Positions 1-11,600 of a stretch of 64,000 nt of DNA are shown in pieces. The DNA lies in the NCBI GenBank assembly GCA_014800735.1, contig JAAVFP010000012.1, forward strand, positions 43,692 through 107,691, given 5' to 3'. The DNA comes from Bacteroidales bacterium. Lineage in GTDB: Bacteria; Bacteroidota; Bacteroidia; Bacteroidales; Muribaculaceae. The notes under the pieces are model-generated. The model worked only from the letters and a program-made list of their open reading frames with translations. It was not told the DNA's origin and made no database searches. The translations under genes were made by a program, and so were the position numbers. Every line of letters begins with the position of its first letter. Within the stretch, counting starts at the first letter, position 1.

Positions 1-516
1 ACCGCCGGAGGTCGGCCGCTCGTTGCTGAAAGCTTCCCTATAATTAACCGCGGGCCCGAGGATGCCATCATGAGCGCTACGCCGTGGTTTCTCACTCCGT
101 TGTTCGTGTGCTGGCTGGCCTTCGCACTTGTTTTGTGGGTAGTAATCCGCGATTTGAACCACCGCAGGATCACCCGGTGGGTGGATGCCGCGTACTTCGC
201 CCTAATGGGCGTGGCGGGGTGCCTGCTCACATTCCTCATCTTCATCTCCGTGCACGAGGCCACCTCGCCCAATTGGCTTTACGCCTGGCTCAATCCCCTG
301 TGTCTGGTGGTTCCGGCTCTGATATGGATAAAATCGGCAAAAAATGTGCTTTTTTGCTACCAAATTATTAACTTTGCACTTCTGATTTTGTTATGTGTTG
401 GATGGGCATATCTCCCTCAGTCCGCCAACCCTGCATTTCTCCCGCTGATTTTAGCGGATTTACTCCTTTCAGGCCGTTATATATACCTACAAATTGACCA
501 AACGCATAAAAAATAG
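1..516 (+). CDS. C-terminal part of a membrane protein, possibly DUF4105/Lnb-like; 5' end lies outside the window
   Basis: The frame of the 70..516 ORF stays open back to base 1 (AGGRPLVAESFPIINRGPEDAIMSATPWF...). Several TM segments. Family assignment is tentative. Confidence 0.6.
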   Translation, partial: TAGGRPLVAESFPIINRGPEDAIMSATPWFLTPLFVCWLAFALVLWVVIRDLNHRRITRWVDAAYFALMGVAGCLLTFLIFISVHEATSPNWLYAWLNPLCLVVPALIWIKSAKNVLFCYQIINFALLILLCVGWAYLPQSANPAFLPLILADLLLSGRYIYLQIDQTHKK

Positions 517-2125
517 GATAAGCGCTTCGATGCCGGGCATCGTATTTGCCCTGATGACCTCGCTGGCTGCGGTGAGCATGAATGCCGCCGATGCCCGCCA
601 GGCCCGTCTGCTTGTGAGCATTGTTGTGGACGGCCTCGACAATGACTACCTCGATTTGCTGCGCGAGCATTTCGGCGACGGAGGCTTCCGCCGTCTGGAG
701 CGCGAAGGTGCCGTGATTGTCAATGCCGATTTCGGCACGAGCATGGATGCCACCGCGGCTACGGCAATGATTATGAGCGGTGCGGCTCCCTCGCTTTCGG
801 GCGTGGCTGCCGACACGCGCTACGACCGTAACCGACTGCGCGAAACTCCCGTCTACACCGACCCCGACGTGCTGGGCAACTTCACGTCGGACACCTACTC
901 CCCGGCAGCGCTCCGTGTTACGACAGTGTCGGACGAGGCCAGGATTGCATCCGGAGGCACCAACGTGGTCTACGCCGTAGCACCCAAAGCAGGCCAGGCA
1001 ATAGGCTTGGGCGGACATACCGCCAACGCCGTGCTGTGGCTCGACAACAAGACAGGCAACTGGGCATCAAGCACTTTCTACCAGGACATGCCTGTGGGCA
1101 TAGCCACGCGCAACCGCACCTCGCCCCTGCAGGCGCGGCTCGACACCATGACCTGGACCCCCTCCATGGCCCCGGCCGACTACCCCGCCCTGCCTGACCA
1201 CCTGACGCGCTATCCCTTCCGCTACGTGTTCCCGCGCGGCAACTCGGCGCGCCTCGACATGTTCACGGCGTCGCCCATGATAAACCGCGAGGTCACTACT
1301 GTGGCCCTGGACCTGCTGCAGAGCATGCACGTGGGCCAGCACGACGGTGTGACCGACGTTCTCAACCTGGCCTATACCCTCCAGCCCTACAACTACGGCA
1401 AGAACCCCGATAGCCGCCCGGAGCTGATGGACGCCTACGTGAAGCTGGACCGCAACCTGGAGCAACTGTTCAAGGCCATAGACAGCAGCATAGGCACCGG
1501 CAACACGGTGATATACCTTGCCGCCACTCCTCCATCGGGCCGCAGCCGCCGCGACGATGAGCGCTGGGCAGTGCCCTACGGCGAATTTTCAACCCGCAAG
1601 GCCGCCTCGCTCCTGAACATGTACCTGATGGCCGTGTACGGCAACGGCGACTACGTGAGTGCCATCCACAACGGCCACATATTCCTGAATCAGCAGCTGA
1701 TACAGGAAAAGGGCCTTGACGCGCATACCGTGCGCAACGAGGCTGCCGGCTTTCTGGCGAAAATGACAGGCGTGGACCGCGTCCACACCATCGACGATAT
1801 TGTGGCCGGCCATGCCGGCGAACGTGCCGAGGCTCTCCGGCGCAACACCACAGCCGCCACCGCCGGCGACCTTCTGCTGGAAGTGGCCCCGGGCTTCGAG
1901 ATTGTTGACGACTACAACCTCGCGGTGACCGACGGCAGCACTCACCTGGTGGAGCGCGCGGCCGCCACTACTGCTCCGGCCTTTATTCTCGCGCCGGACA
2001 TTGCCCCTCAGACCATAGGCACTCCCGTGGACGTGCGAGCTCTCGCTCCCACGGTGGCACGCATTCTGCGCATCCGTTCGCCCAACGGCGCTTCGGTGGC
2101 TCCCCTCACTCTGGAGCGCAGATAA
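494..2125 (+). CDS. PafA-like alkaline phosphatase / type I phosphodiesterase superfamily protein, probably degenerate
   Basis: 543 aa, signal peptide, N-terminal SIVVDGLDNDYL. TTG start at 494 or ATG at 530. Confidence 0.75.
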   Translation: MTKRIKNRISASMPGIVFALMTSLAAVSMNAADARQARLLVSIVVDGLDNDYLDLLREHFGDGGFRRLEREGAVIVNADFGTSMDATAATAMIMSGAAPSLSGVAADTRYDRNRLRETPVYTDPDVLGNFTSDTYSPAALRVTTVSDEARIASGGTNVVYAVAPKAGQAIGLGGHTANAVLWLDNKTGNWASSTFYQDMPVGIATRNRTSPLQARLDTMTWTPSMAPADYPALPDHLTRYPFRYVFPRGNSARLDMFTASPMINREVTTVALDLLQSMHVGQHDGVTDVLNLAYTLQPYNYGKNPDSRPELMDAYVKLDRNLEQLFKAIDSSIGTGNTVIYLAATPPSGRSRRDDERWAVPYGEFSTRKAASLLNMYLMAVYGNGDYVSAIHNGHIFLNQQLIQEKGLDAHTVRNEAAGFLAKMTGVDRVHTIDDIVAGHAGERAEALRRNTTAATAGDLLLEVAPGFEIVDDYNLAVTDGSTHLVERAAATTAPAFILAPDIAPQTIGTPVDVRALAPTVARILRIRSPNGASVAPLTLERR

Positions 2126-2204
2126 TTTTTGCTTCTCGGTCCGATTCCCTCACTTTTTTCGTGATGATTCGTACTTCTATTATGTAGAAGCACAGGATTT
2201 TTCG

Positions 2205-2212
2205 TACCTTTG
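2205..2212 (+). promoter_or_regulatory. Bacteroidetes -7 box upstream of secA
   Basis: TACCTTTG matches TAnnTTTG, about 39 bp before the ATG. Confidence 0.6.
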
Positions 2213-2250
2213 CGTGCACATTAAATATTGAAATAAGAAAAAATACATAT

Positions 2251-5200
2251 ATGTCATTTACATCAATACTGAAGAAACTCTTCGGCGACAAATCCACCCG
2301 CGACCTCAAGGCTATCGCGCCCATCCTGCAGAAATGCAAGGAACAGATTCCCGTTGCCGAGCAAAAGAGCATCGACGAGCTCCGCGCCGCTATTGACAGC
2401 GTCCGCGCCGACATCGCCGCCGCCGTAGCTGCCGACGAGGCCGCTATTGCCGAAATCCGCACAAATGTCGAGGACCTCCCCTTCGACGAGCGCCAACCCC
2501 TGTGGGACAAGATTGATGCCCACGAAAAGAGCATCCTCGACATTCTGGAGGACAAACTCAACGAACACCTCCCCGTGGTGTTCGCCACCCTGCGCGAAAC
2601 TGCCAAGCGCTTCGCCAACGCCGAGAACGGCGAACTCACCGTGACAGCAACCGACTTCGACCGCGACCTTGCCGGTCAGGGCCGCGAATTTGTGCGCATC
2701 GAGGGCGACAAAGCCATCTGGCAGAACCACTGGATGGCCGGAGGCAACGAAGTGACCTGGGATATGGCTCACTACGACGTCCAGCTCATCGGTGGTATCG
2801 TGCTCCATCAGGGCAAAATCGCCGAAATGGCTACCGGTGAAGGTAAAACCCTTGTGGCCACCTTGCCGGTGTTCCTCCGCTCCCTTTCCAAGAAGGGCGT
2901 GCACGTGGTGACCGTGAACGACTACCTCTCCAAGCGCGACTCCGAGTGGATGGGCCCGCTCTACATGTTCCACGGCGCTTCCGTGGACTGCATCGACAAG
3001 CACGACCCCAACACCCCCGAGCGTCGCCGCGCTTATATGTGCGACATCACCTACGGCACCAACAACGAATTCGGCTTCGACTACCTGCGCGACAACATGG
3101 CCATGACCCCCGATGACCTTGTGCAGCGCAAGCACTATTACGCCATCGTCGACGAGGTCGACTCGGTGCTCATCGATGATGCCCGTACGCCTCTCATCAT
3201 CTCCGGCCCCATTCCCCGCGGCGAGGAGCAACTCTTCGACCAGTTCAAGGACAATGTTGAGCGCGTGGTGCGTGCCCAGCAGCGCCTGGTCACCGGTATC
3301 CTGGCCGAGGCCAAGACCAAGCTTGCCAGCGACGACAAGGACGTGAAAAAGGAAGGCGCCCTGTTATTGTTCCGCGCCTACAAGGGTCTGCCCAAGAACT
3401 CCGCCCTCATCCGCTTCCTGAGCCAGGAAGGCATGAAGAACACCCTGCTCGAAACTGAAGCCCACTACCTGCAGGACAACCAGCGCGAAATGCCCGAGGT
3501 GGTTGATCCGCTCTACTTCGTTATCGACGAAAAGAACCGCTCCGTGGAGCTCACCGACAAGGGCCTGGACGAGCTCACCGGCCACATCGAGGACCCCGAA
3601 TTCTTCGTGCTTCCGGACATCGCCGCCCAGCTTTCCGAAACCGAGCATATCGCCGATCCCGCCCAACGCCAGGAGCGCAAAGACGAACTGATGGCCAACT
3701 ATGCCATCAAATCCGAGCGAGTACACACCGTGAACCAGCTACTGAAGGCCTACACCCTGTTCATGCGCGACATCGAGTACGTCGTGGATGACAACAAGGT
3801 GAAAATCGTCGACGAGCAGACCGGCCGTATCATGGAAGGCCGCCGCTACTCCGACGGTCTGCACCAGGCTATCGAGGCCAAGGAAGGCGTAAAGGTTGAG
3901 GCCGCCACGCAGACCTTCGCCACCATCACTCTGCAGAACTACTTCCGCATGTACCACAAGCTGGCCGGTATGACCGGTACTGCCGAAACCGAGGCAGGCG
4001 AGCTCTGGGACATCTACAAGCTCGATGTGGTCACCATCCCCACCAACCGCCCCATTGCGCGCCGCGACCTCAACGACCGCGTGTATCGCACCAAAAAGGA
4101 GAAATACAAGGCTGTAATCGCCGAAATCGTCAAGCTTGTCAACGAAGGCCGTCCTGTGCTTGTGGGCACAACCTCGGTTGAAATCTCCGAGCTGCTGAGC
4201 AAAATGCTCACCATGCAGAAAATACCCCACAACGTGCTCAACGCCAAGCTGCACCAGCGCGAAGCTGAAATCGTGGCCCTTGCTGGCCGCAAAGGCACCG
4301 TGACCATCGCCACCAACATGGCAGGCCGTGGTACGGACATCAAGCTCACCCCCGAAGTGAAGGAAGCCGGCGGTCTGGCAATCATCGGCACCGAACGCCA
4401 CGAAAGCCGCCGTGTGGACCGCCAGCTGCGCGGTCGTGCCGGCCGTCAGGGCGACCCCGGTTCGTCAGTGTTCTTCGTGTCGTTCGAGGACCAGCTGATG
4501 CGCCTGTTCGCCACCGACTCCGTTGTGAAGATGCTTGACCGCCTCGGCCTGCAGGAGGACGAGATGATTGAGCACAAGATTGTGAACAACGCCATCGAAA
4601 AAGCTCAGAAGCGTGTGGAGGAGAACAACTTCGGCATCCGCAAGCGCCTGCTTGAGTTCGACGACGTGATGAACAAGCAGCGAACCTACATCTACGAGCG
4701 CCGCCGCCATGCAGTGCTGGGCGAACGTATCGGTGTTGATATCATCAACATGCTCTACGACACGGTTGAGAACATCGTCCTCACCTACGAGCAGCCTGCC
4801 GACTACGCCGACATGTGCAACGAAATCTTCCGCGTGCTCGCCATCGAGGCACCCTTCACCCAGGAGGAATATGCCAACATGAGCCGCGAGGAGCGTGTGG
4901 AAAAGCTCCACGCTGCCGCCGTCGAAGCTCTGGACCGCAAGAGTGACCGTATCCGCGAGGTAGCCATGCCCGTAATCACCCAGATGGCCGAGAACACCGA
5001 CTACAACGGCCTCATCCTGGTGCCCATCACCGATGGCAAGCGCATCTTCAACCTGCGCGTTGACCTCCGCACATGCGTGGCCACCGAGTGCCGCTCCATC
5101 ATCAAAGAATGGCACAAGGCGCTGATGCTCGTCACCATCGACGAACTCTGGAAAGAACACCTGCGCGAGCTGGACCAGCTGCGCCAGAGCGTGCAGAACG

Positions 5201-5643
5201 CCGCCTACGAACAGAAGGACCCGCTGGTAATCTACAAGGTTGAATCCTTCCACCTGTTCGAGAACATGCTCAGCAACCTCAACGCAAAGGCCGTCAGCGC
5301 CCTTATGCGCGGCCAGATCTTCGTGCGCCAGGCACCGCAGGCTCCTAATCCCGCGCCCCAGGCACCCCAAGACGCCCACGATGGCGAGCCTGGACCCGAG
5401 CAGCCCCGCCGTCCGCAGCCCGAGCTCCACGAAACTCAGGCCGAGCTCCCCAAGCGCCAGCAGTACCGCGAAAGCAAAGCCGAACTCCCCGGTCAGGCCG
5501 AGCAACGTGCCGCAGCAGGTGCTCCCCAAGGCGAGCGCGAAAAGGCCATGCCGGCCCGATCGCAGAAGGTGGTGGGCCGCAACGACCTCTGCCCCTGCGG
5601 CAGCGGCAAGAAGTTCAAGAACTGCCACGGCAAGGGAATGTAA
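2251..5643 (+). CDS. secA: Preprotein translocase ATPase SecA
   Basis: 1130 aa, [13 protein letters not shown]-type motifs, C-terminal SEC-C zinc motif [14 protein letters not shown]. Confidence 0.98.
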   Translation: MSFTSILKKLFGDKSTRDLKAIAPILQKCKEQIPVAEQKSIDELRAAIDSVRADIAAAVAADEAAIAEIRTNVEDLPFDERQPLWDKIDAHEKSILDILEDKLNEHLPVVFATLRETAKRFANAENGELTVTATDFDRDLAGQGREFVRIEGDKAIWQNHWMAGGNEVTWDMAHYDVQLIGGIVLHQGKIAEMATGEGKTLVATLPVFLRSLSKKGVHVVTVNDYLSKRDSEWMGPLYMFHGASVDCIDKHDPNTPERRRAYMCDITYGTNNEFGFDYLRDNMAMTPDDLVQRKHYYAIVDEVDSVLIDDARTPLIISGPIPRGEEQLFDQFKDNVERVVRAQQRLVTGILAEAKTKLASDDKDVKKEGALLLFRAYKGLPKNSALIRFLSQEGMKNTLLETEAHYLQDNQREMPEVVDPLYFVIDEKNRSVELTDKGLDELTGHIEDPEFFVLPDIAAQLSETEHIADPAQRQERKDELMANYAIKSERVHTVNQLLKAYTLFMRDIEYVVDDNKVKIVDEQTGRIMEGRRYSDGLHQAIEAKEGVKVEAATQTFATITLQNYFRMYHKLAGMTGTAETEAGELWDIYKLDVVTIPTNRPIARRDLNDRVYRTKKEKYKAVIAEIVKLVNEGRPVLVGTTSVEISELLSKMLTMQKIPHNVLNAKLHQREAEIVALAGRKGTVTIATNMAGRGTDIKLTPEVKEAGGLAIIGTERHESRRVDRQLRGRAGRQGDPGSSVFFVSFEDQLMRLFATDSVVKMLDRLGLQEDEMIEHKIVNNAIEKAQKRVEENNFGIRKRLLEFDDVMNKQRTYIYERRRHAVLGERIGVDIINMLYDTVENIVLTYEQPADYADMCNEIFRVLAIEAPFTQEEYANMSREERVEKLHAAAVEALDRKSDRIREVAMPVITQMAENTDYNGLILVPITDGKRIFNLRVDLRTCVATECRSIIKEWHKALMLVTIDELWKEHLRELDQLRQSVQNAAYEQKDPLVIYKVESFHLFENMLSNLNAKAVSALMRGQIFVRQAPQAPNPAPQAPQDAHDGEPGPEQPRRPQPELHETQAELPKRQQYRESKAELPGQAEQRAAAGAPQGEREKAMPARSQKVVGRNDLCPCGSGKKFKNCHGKGM

Positions 5644-5663
5644 TCCCACCCCGCACCAAGCAC

Positions 5664-5694
5664 AAAACCGGACGCCCAGCGCCCGGTTTTTTTT
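5664..5694 (+). terminator. Intrinsic terminator after secA
   Basis: ACCGGACGCCCAGCGCCCGGT hairpin followed by T8. Confidence 0.8.
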
Positions 5695-5710
5695 GTGAAT
5701 TAGTGGAAGG

Positions 5711-5804
5711 AGTTTGAGTGAGTTTAGGGTCAGTAGGGTCATTAGGGTCCTTAGGGTCCTTAATGACCTTAATGACCCTAAAGACCTTAAACACCCTAAT
5801 TGCC
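5711..5804. repeat. Degenerate 9-bp-period tandem array (TAGGGTCNN units passing into TAANGACCN units)
   Basis: About 10 consecutive 9-mers: gtcagtagg gtcattagg gtccttagg gtccttaat gaccttaat gaccctaaa gaccttaaa caccctaat. Confidence 0.85.
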
Positions 5805-5811
5805 AAAAAAA

Positions 5812-5840
5812 AGCCGGGCGCAGATGGGTGCGCCCGGCTT
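5812..5840 (-). terminator. Intrinsic terminator for the 5865..6797 gene
   Basis: Minus strand AGCCGGGCGCACCCATCTGCGCCCGGCT followed by a T-run. Confidence 0.85.
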
Positions 5841-5864
5841 GTGCTATTCAGCGAGTTGGAATTA

Positions 5865-6797
5865 TTACTTCACAGCCTGGAATGTCCAGTGTGTGGACGA
5901 GGATGCCCAGTTGGGGTCGCAGAGCACTGCGCCGTCGCCCGGGCCGATGATAATCATGTGCTCATCATCGAGCATCGCCAGATCAAAAGTCTCAAGACCG
6001 GCCGCCAGATACCACGAGTACTGGGTGGCATCCACCTGGTGAGGCAGCAGCACGCCGCTGATTTTGATGGTACCAACCCAGCCCAGGGCTGCCTTGGCGG
6101 GAGTGGTGAACATTTCAACTGCAAAGCTGCCGGTAGCCTCGTGGCCGTCCGAGTAATGAACGGTTACGTTTGCACCGCCGTCAAGGTCGAACTTAACCCA
6201 CTCGTCCATACTCATCATCTGGCCGGTCCAGGCGTCTTCCTGGCCGATGCCGAAGCATTCCCAGTTAGGGCCGGTAGCCGACCAGCCGTAGCCGCCGCCA
6301 CCGAAGGGGCCCCACGAGCCGTCGATATACTGATAGTTGCCGTTTTCGTAGTCGTAGCCTACCCACCACTGCCACTTCTTGCCTTCGGCGCTGCCGTTGG
6401 CCAGAGTGTAGAATTCCTGCGAGAGCTCGTAGGTGATGTCGTCCACGTGCACGGGCACGTCCACATCAACGAATTTGCTGCCGGCAAAAACCTTGGCCGA
6501 GAACATGAGGTCGCCGGTGAAAGGTACCACCACGTCCACATAGTTTTCAGTGCCGCAGTTCAGGAAGGTTTTGCCCACCATGTAGTCCAGCTGGCAGGCG
6601 TAGCCGGTGTTGTTGAACACACGCACCTTGTTACCGTCGGCCTGGAACGAGAATTTGGGCGTGAACTCACCGGCAAGAGTTTCAACATCGGTCAGTGCGT
6701 TCTCGAACTCCTTGTCGCCCACCGAGGTGTGGAGGCACGAGGTGAAGCTCATCGAAGCAGCGGCCAGTGCTATGCTGAGAATATGTTTGGTTTTCAT
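5865..6797 (-). CDS. Secreted lipoprotein of a SusC/D locus, probably surface glycan binding
   Basis: Lipobox MKTKHILSIALAAASMSFTSC; directly downstream of susD. Confidence 0.65.
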   Translation of the reverse strand: MKTKHILSIALAAASMSFTSCLHTSVGDKEFENALTDVETLAGEFTPKFSFQADGNKVRVFNNTGYACQLDYMVGKTFLNCGTENYVDVVVPFTGDLMFSAKVFAGSKFVDVDVPVHVDDITYELSQEFYTLANGSAEGKKWQWWVGYDYENGNYQYIDGSWGPFGGGGYGWSATGPNWECFGIGQEDAWTGQMMSMDEWVKFDLDGGANVTVHYSDGHEATGSFAVEMFTTPAKAALGWVGTIKISGVLLPHQVDATQYSWYLAAGLETFDLAMLDDEHMIIIGPGDGAVLCDPNWASSSTHWTFQAVK

Positions 6798-6817
6798 TGC
6801 TTGGTTCGGATTTAGAA

Positions 6818-8644
6818 TTAATACTGACCGCTGAAGTTACCTTCGTTGGACGCCCAGCCGGCGTTCTGGGTGAGCACGCCGTTGGATTTGATGATTTCCT
6901 GGTCGGGAATGGGAAGCCAACCCTTGGTTTCAGGACGGTAGCGCACGTTGACGATGCGGAGCTCGCCGTCGCAGTAAGCGGGCACGTTGGTGCGGTGTGC
7001 ATCCAGCAGGTCGAGCTTGCCCCAGCGCTTGAGGTCGAAGAAGCGCAGGCCTTCGAAAGCCAGCTCGTGGCGACGCTCGGCAATGAGGTTGTCAAGGCTG
7101 TAGCCCACGGGGTCGAGGTTCACACGGGCGCGCACCTTGTTCATGCCGTCGGCGGTGCCGGTGAGCTCGGAGTGCATCAGCAGCACGTCGGCGAAGCGAA
7201 TCCAGATATCATCCATGAAGATGCAGGACATAAAGTCGTTGTCGGTCTTGGTGAGGATGTCGGGCACGCAGTACCACCACAGGGGCACACCGTCGGTAAT
7301 GGAGTTCTGGTAGTCGCGGTTGCCGCCTTCGTACTTGCTCACGTCCGTGTGCACGTTGATGGCGATGTACTTCTTGTTGAACATGTGGGTGTCCTCCACC
7401 TGGTGGAAACCATTGTCGTGGTACACGAGGTGGCTGCCGTCGGGCAGTACCTCGGAGGGGTCGTCCACGTTGAGAATGGAAGCACGCTTGCGGATATCAT
7501 TGTCATCCCAGGTGTTCCAGATGTCGGGGGTGATTGTACCACCGCCCCAGCCCTGGCCGAAGGGATATGTGCCGCCCCAGAAGTCGTCATTTTCCTCGGC
7601 GTTGGGGTTATAGGCAGCGCTCTGATAGCGGATGCCGAAGAAAAGAGCGGTCAGGTTGCGGCCGTACATCTGCTGGCCGTAGGCATGCTTGCCCACGAAC
7701 ACAAACTCGGGGTTCTCGCGGAAGCCCTGGGTCTGGCCTTCCCAGCCCTGCCAGCCGGTGTTGTCGCCCAGCCAGCTCCAGCCCTGCTCTTTGTTGAGCC
7801 AGTAGTCGCCGGCGGCGGAGTAGGGCCACAGTTCGCCGAAGTTATCGGCAAGGCGGTGACCCGAGTTGTTGATGCAGTCTTCGAGATATTTGATGACGTC
7901 GGCCTTGGTCACAGTGCCCTCATCGTTGGGCAGAGTGATGGTGTCCTTGCCGTAGTAGCCACTGTAGAACAGGTACACACGGGCCAGCAGAGCCTCGGCG
8001 GCCCACTTGGTGGCGTGGCCGTCGGTGCCCACGCCGTTCATGCCTTCGTGCTTGGTGTTGGGCAGCAGGTTCATGGCTTTCAGAAGGTCGGAAGCAATCT
8101 GGCCATAAGCCTCGTCGGGTTCGCTCTGGGGCAGGTTGGCGGGCTCGGCGGTCAGGGGCATGGGCACGCGCTCAAAGAACTTCACGAGGTCAAAGAAGTA
8201 GAACGCGCGCATGAAGTAGCCCTGGCCCAGGATGTTGTTGCGTGCTTCCTCCTGGCCGGTCCAATCAATGCCGGCTTCGGAGTCAAAGAGGAAGTTGCAA
8301 CGGTAGATACCCTGGTACATACGGCTCCAGAAGCCCTGGTACTGGTTGTCGTTGTCCTTCGAGAACGAAGCCACAGCCTGGCAGGGAGGATCGTCCTTGC
8401 CGGCGGCGCCGAAGCGCTCGTCGCTCATCAGCTCAGCCACGAACAGGGGGTTGTTGTAGGGAGTATCCGAGTCGCCCATCATCGGACGATAGATGCCGGT
8501 GACGATTTCGTAGGCATCGCTCACGGTCTTGGGGAAGTTGCTGGAGTCCTTGGACGTGAGGTTGTCGGTGTCCAGGAAGCTGTCGGAACAGCCGGTCAGC
8601 ATCAGCGCTGCGGTGAGTCCGCACAATATTTTTTTAATATCCAT
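6818..8644 (-). CDS. SusD/RagB family nutrient-binding lipoprotein
   Basis: Lipobox ...LMLTGCSDSFLDTDNL; C-terminal RRHELAFEGLRFFDLKRWGKL typical of SusD. Confidence 0.95.
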   Translation of the reverse strand: MDIKKILCGLTAALMLTGCSDSFLDTDNLTSKDSSNFPKTVSDAYEIVTGIYRPMMGDSDTPYNNPLFVAELMSDERFGAAGKDDPPCQAVASFSKDNDNQYQGFWSRMYQGIYRCNFLFDSEAGIDWTGQEEARNNILGQGYFMRAFYFFDLVKFFERVPMPLTAEPANLPQSEPDEAYGQIASDLLKAMNLLPNTKHEGMNGVGTDGHATKWAAEALLARVYLFYSGYYGKDTITLPNDEGTVTKADVIKYLEDCINNSGHRLADNFGELWPYSAAGDYWLNKEQGWSWLGDNTGWQGWEGQTQGFRENPEFVFVGKHAYGQQMYGRNLTALFFGIRYQSAAYNPNAEENDDFWGGTYPFGQGWGGGTITPDIWNTWDDNDIRKRASILNVDDPSEVLPDGSHLVYHDNGFHQVEDTHMFNKKYIAINVHTDVSKYEGGNRDYQNSITDGVPLWWYCVPDILTKTDNDFMSCIFMDDIWIRFADVLLMHSELTGTADGMNKVRARVNLDPVGYSLDNLIAERRHELAFEGLRFFDLKRWGKLDLLDAHRTNVPAYCDGELRIVNVRYRPETKGWLPIPDQEIIKSNGVLTQNAGWASNEGNFSGQY

Positions 8645-8668
8645 GATATTGTCCTTCAGTGAGAGAAA

Positions 8669-11600
8669 TTAGTATTTAAGATTTACACCAATAAGGAAGG
8701 TGCGGCTCGAGGGATAGAAGCCCTGGTCGATACCCTGTGCCCAGGCGGTGCCACCCCAGTTGCCGTCGCCGCCAACTTCGGGGTCAAGACCTTTGTACTT
8801 GGTGATGGTGAACAGATTGTTGGCGCTCACGTAGAAGCGGCACTGGCTCAGCGGCATCTTGGGGAAGATGCTCTTGAAATCGTAGCCGAGGGTCAGGTTC
8901 TGCATGCGGAAGAAATCGGCGTTGTCCACGTAGATATCCGACACGTACGACCAGTTGATGTGAGCGGCGTCGCCCGGACGGGGATAGCGGTTGCTGGTGC
9001 CTTCGCCCTTCCACACGCTGTTGGCCAGATCGAACGTCCAGTTGTCGTAGGGCGATGCCTGATGGTCGCGGTAGGAGTTGGCCACCTGCTGGCCGAAGGC
9101 GCCGTAGAAGTTGGCACCCAGGTCGAAGCCCTTGTAGAAGAACTGGAGGTTAAGGCCAAGGGTTACATCCGGATGGGGGTCGCCAATCATGGTCTTATCG
9201 GCATCCGAAATCACACCGTCGCCGTTGGTGTCCACAAAGATAAGGTCGCCGGGCTTTGCGTCGGGCATAATCTTGTTGCCGTTGGCATCCTTGTAGGCGT
9301 CAATCTCGCCCTGGTTCTGGAATACGCCGGCAGTCTTGTAGCCGTAGAAGAAGCCGATGGGCATACCTTCCTCGATGCGCGAGATAAAGCCGGTGTTCTG
9401 CTGCAGTGCGTCGCCGCCGCCGTTGATCACACCGCCGTCGCTGGCAAGGCGGGTCACCTTATTCTTATTATATGCCACGTTGAAGCCGATGCTGTAGTTG
9501 AAGTCGCTGGCCATGTCGTTCCAGCGCAGGGCAAGTTCAACACCCTGGTTCACCACGTCGCCGCCGTTAATGGCAGGCGCACCGGTGCCGTAGGACGAAA
9601 GGATAGGAGCGGTCACAAGCCAGTCCTTGGTGGTTTTGCGATACCAGTCCAGGTTCACACCGAAGCGGTTGGTCAGGAACATGGCGTCCACACCGATGTC
9701 CCACTGGTCGGAACGCTCCCAGGTGAGGTCGGTATTGGCCATCTTGGTGGGATAGGAGCCGATAATCTTGCCCCAGATGTCGTCGCCGAAGAAGTAGTCG
9801 GCAGCACCCACACCCACGGTGGCAAGATACTGGAAGTTGGCAATGTTGCAGTTACCGTTCTGGCCCCAGCTTGCGCGCAGCTTCAACTGGTTGAGCCACG
9901 AGCGGGAGCTTTCCATGAATGTTTCTTCGTTGATATTCCAACCGGCCGAGAACGAGGGGAACACACCCCAGCGGTGGCCCTTGGCGAAGTTGGAGGAACC
10001 GTCGGCACGCACGGTGGCCGATGCCATATACTTGCTGTCGAGGTCCCAGGACAGACGGCCGAAGTAGGAGTTGAGAGCGCCCTTGCTCGAGGGGCTGCCC
10101 CAGATGCTCCAGGTGCCGTCGGTGCTCAGGTCGGTACCGTTGGTGATGTAGGCGTGCAGCCAGTCGCCGAAGGTGTTTTTCTGGCGGCTTGCACCCACGC
10201 TTTCGCCGTAGCCCCACTTTTCAGCCGACATACCGGCGAGAGCCACGATGTTGTTGCGGTCAACCTTGAACGAATACTGGATGGTGTTTTCCCACGACCA
10301 TGCGAAGTCGTTGCCGGAGCTCTGGCTGATGTTATCGTTGGGGTTGGAGCCGAAGGTTCCGTCATCGTAGGGTTCGGAGTAGCTGCGCGAGGTCCAACCG
10401 CTGTAGCCGAAACCGAAGTTTGTGCGGAGCACAAGGTTCTTGATGGGCTCCAGCTGCAGGTAGAAGTTACCGCGGGCGCTGTAGCTCTTGTTGTCGTCGT
10501 TGCCCACGCCGCCACGGGTGGCCATGCGCAGGGGGTTCTGCTGTGTGGGCGAGAAGGAAGCACCGGGCACCCAGTTGCCGTCGTTGTCCCAGCACGAGAA
10601 GATAGGCGCAGCCTTGAACAGCTGGCGCATCTGGTTGCTCCATGCACCGCCGGCAGCCATAGCGCCAAGGCCGTTGGTGTTGGTGTAGTTCAGCAACAGG
10701 TTTTCACCGATAACCAGCAGGTTGCGGTCCTCAAGCTGAATCACGTTGTAGTCCGAGTTGATACGGGCGGTGTAGCGGCGGAATTTCGAGTCAACCCAAT
10801 CGCGCAGCATCACACCTTCCTGTTCGGTGTAACCCAGGCCGATGGCATAGGTGCCCATCTTGCTGCCGCCGTTCACACCGAAGTTGTAGTTCTGCTGGGG
10901 TGCGTCCTTGCCGATAACCAGGTCGAACCAGTCGGTGCCTTCCCAGCCGTTCTCAAGCTTCTCGAGGTCCTCGGCGCGCATCAGCGAGTTCCAGTCGTAG
11001 GGCGAGTTGCCGTTGAGAATACGGGTCAGGTCCATCATGTACATGTACTGCTCAGCGTTGAGCACCTGCGGACGCTTGGCCACGTTCTGCCAGCCCACAT
11101 AAGCGTCAAAGCTGATGTTGGTCTTACCCTCGGAGCCGTGCTTGGTGGTAACAAGGATTACACCATTGGCCGCGCGCGCACCATAAATAGCGGTGGAAGC
11201 GGCGTCCTTGAGCACGTCAAGGCTCTCGATGTCGTTAGGGTTGAGGGCCTTCAGGTTGTCCATGCCGCCCACCAGACCGTCGATTACGACGATAGGGTTG
11301 GTATCGCCGTTCGTTCCGACGCCGCGGATGTTCACCTTGTAGGAAGCGTTCGGGCGACCTTCGGTGGCGGTGATGTTCACACCAGGAGTCTGACCCTGGA
11401 GGGCACCGATGGCGTTGGCGGTGTTGCGCGAGGCAATCTCGTCGCCCTTCACCTGAACGGTGGCACCGGTAATCAGTTTTTTCTTCTGAACACCGTAGCC
11501 GATTGCCACAACCTCGTCGAGCATCGTGGAGCTCTCCTGGAGGGTGATTTTGATGTTGTTGTCGCCGGATTTCACAGTATAGTGCTGTGTTTCATAGCCG

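Noticed and set aside
4465-5742. 425-aa minus strand ORF opposite secA
   Set aside because: Antisense shadow of SecA; no start-site signals or known motifs.
5711-5804. Telomere-like TTAGGG array
   Set aside because: The period is 9 bp with varying units and both strands represented, so it is not a telomeric repeat.
5711-5804. CRISPR array
   Set aside because: No 25-40-bp repeats with unique spacers here or elsewhere in the window, and no cas genes seen.
5718-6815. 365-aa ORF starting MSLGSVGSLGSLGSLMTLMTL
   Set aside because: N-terminus is the translated 9-bp array and the rest is antisense to the lipoprotein gene.
6797-8662. 621-aa plus strand ORF opposite susD
   Set aside because: Antisense shadow of SusD; no independent coding evidence.
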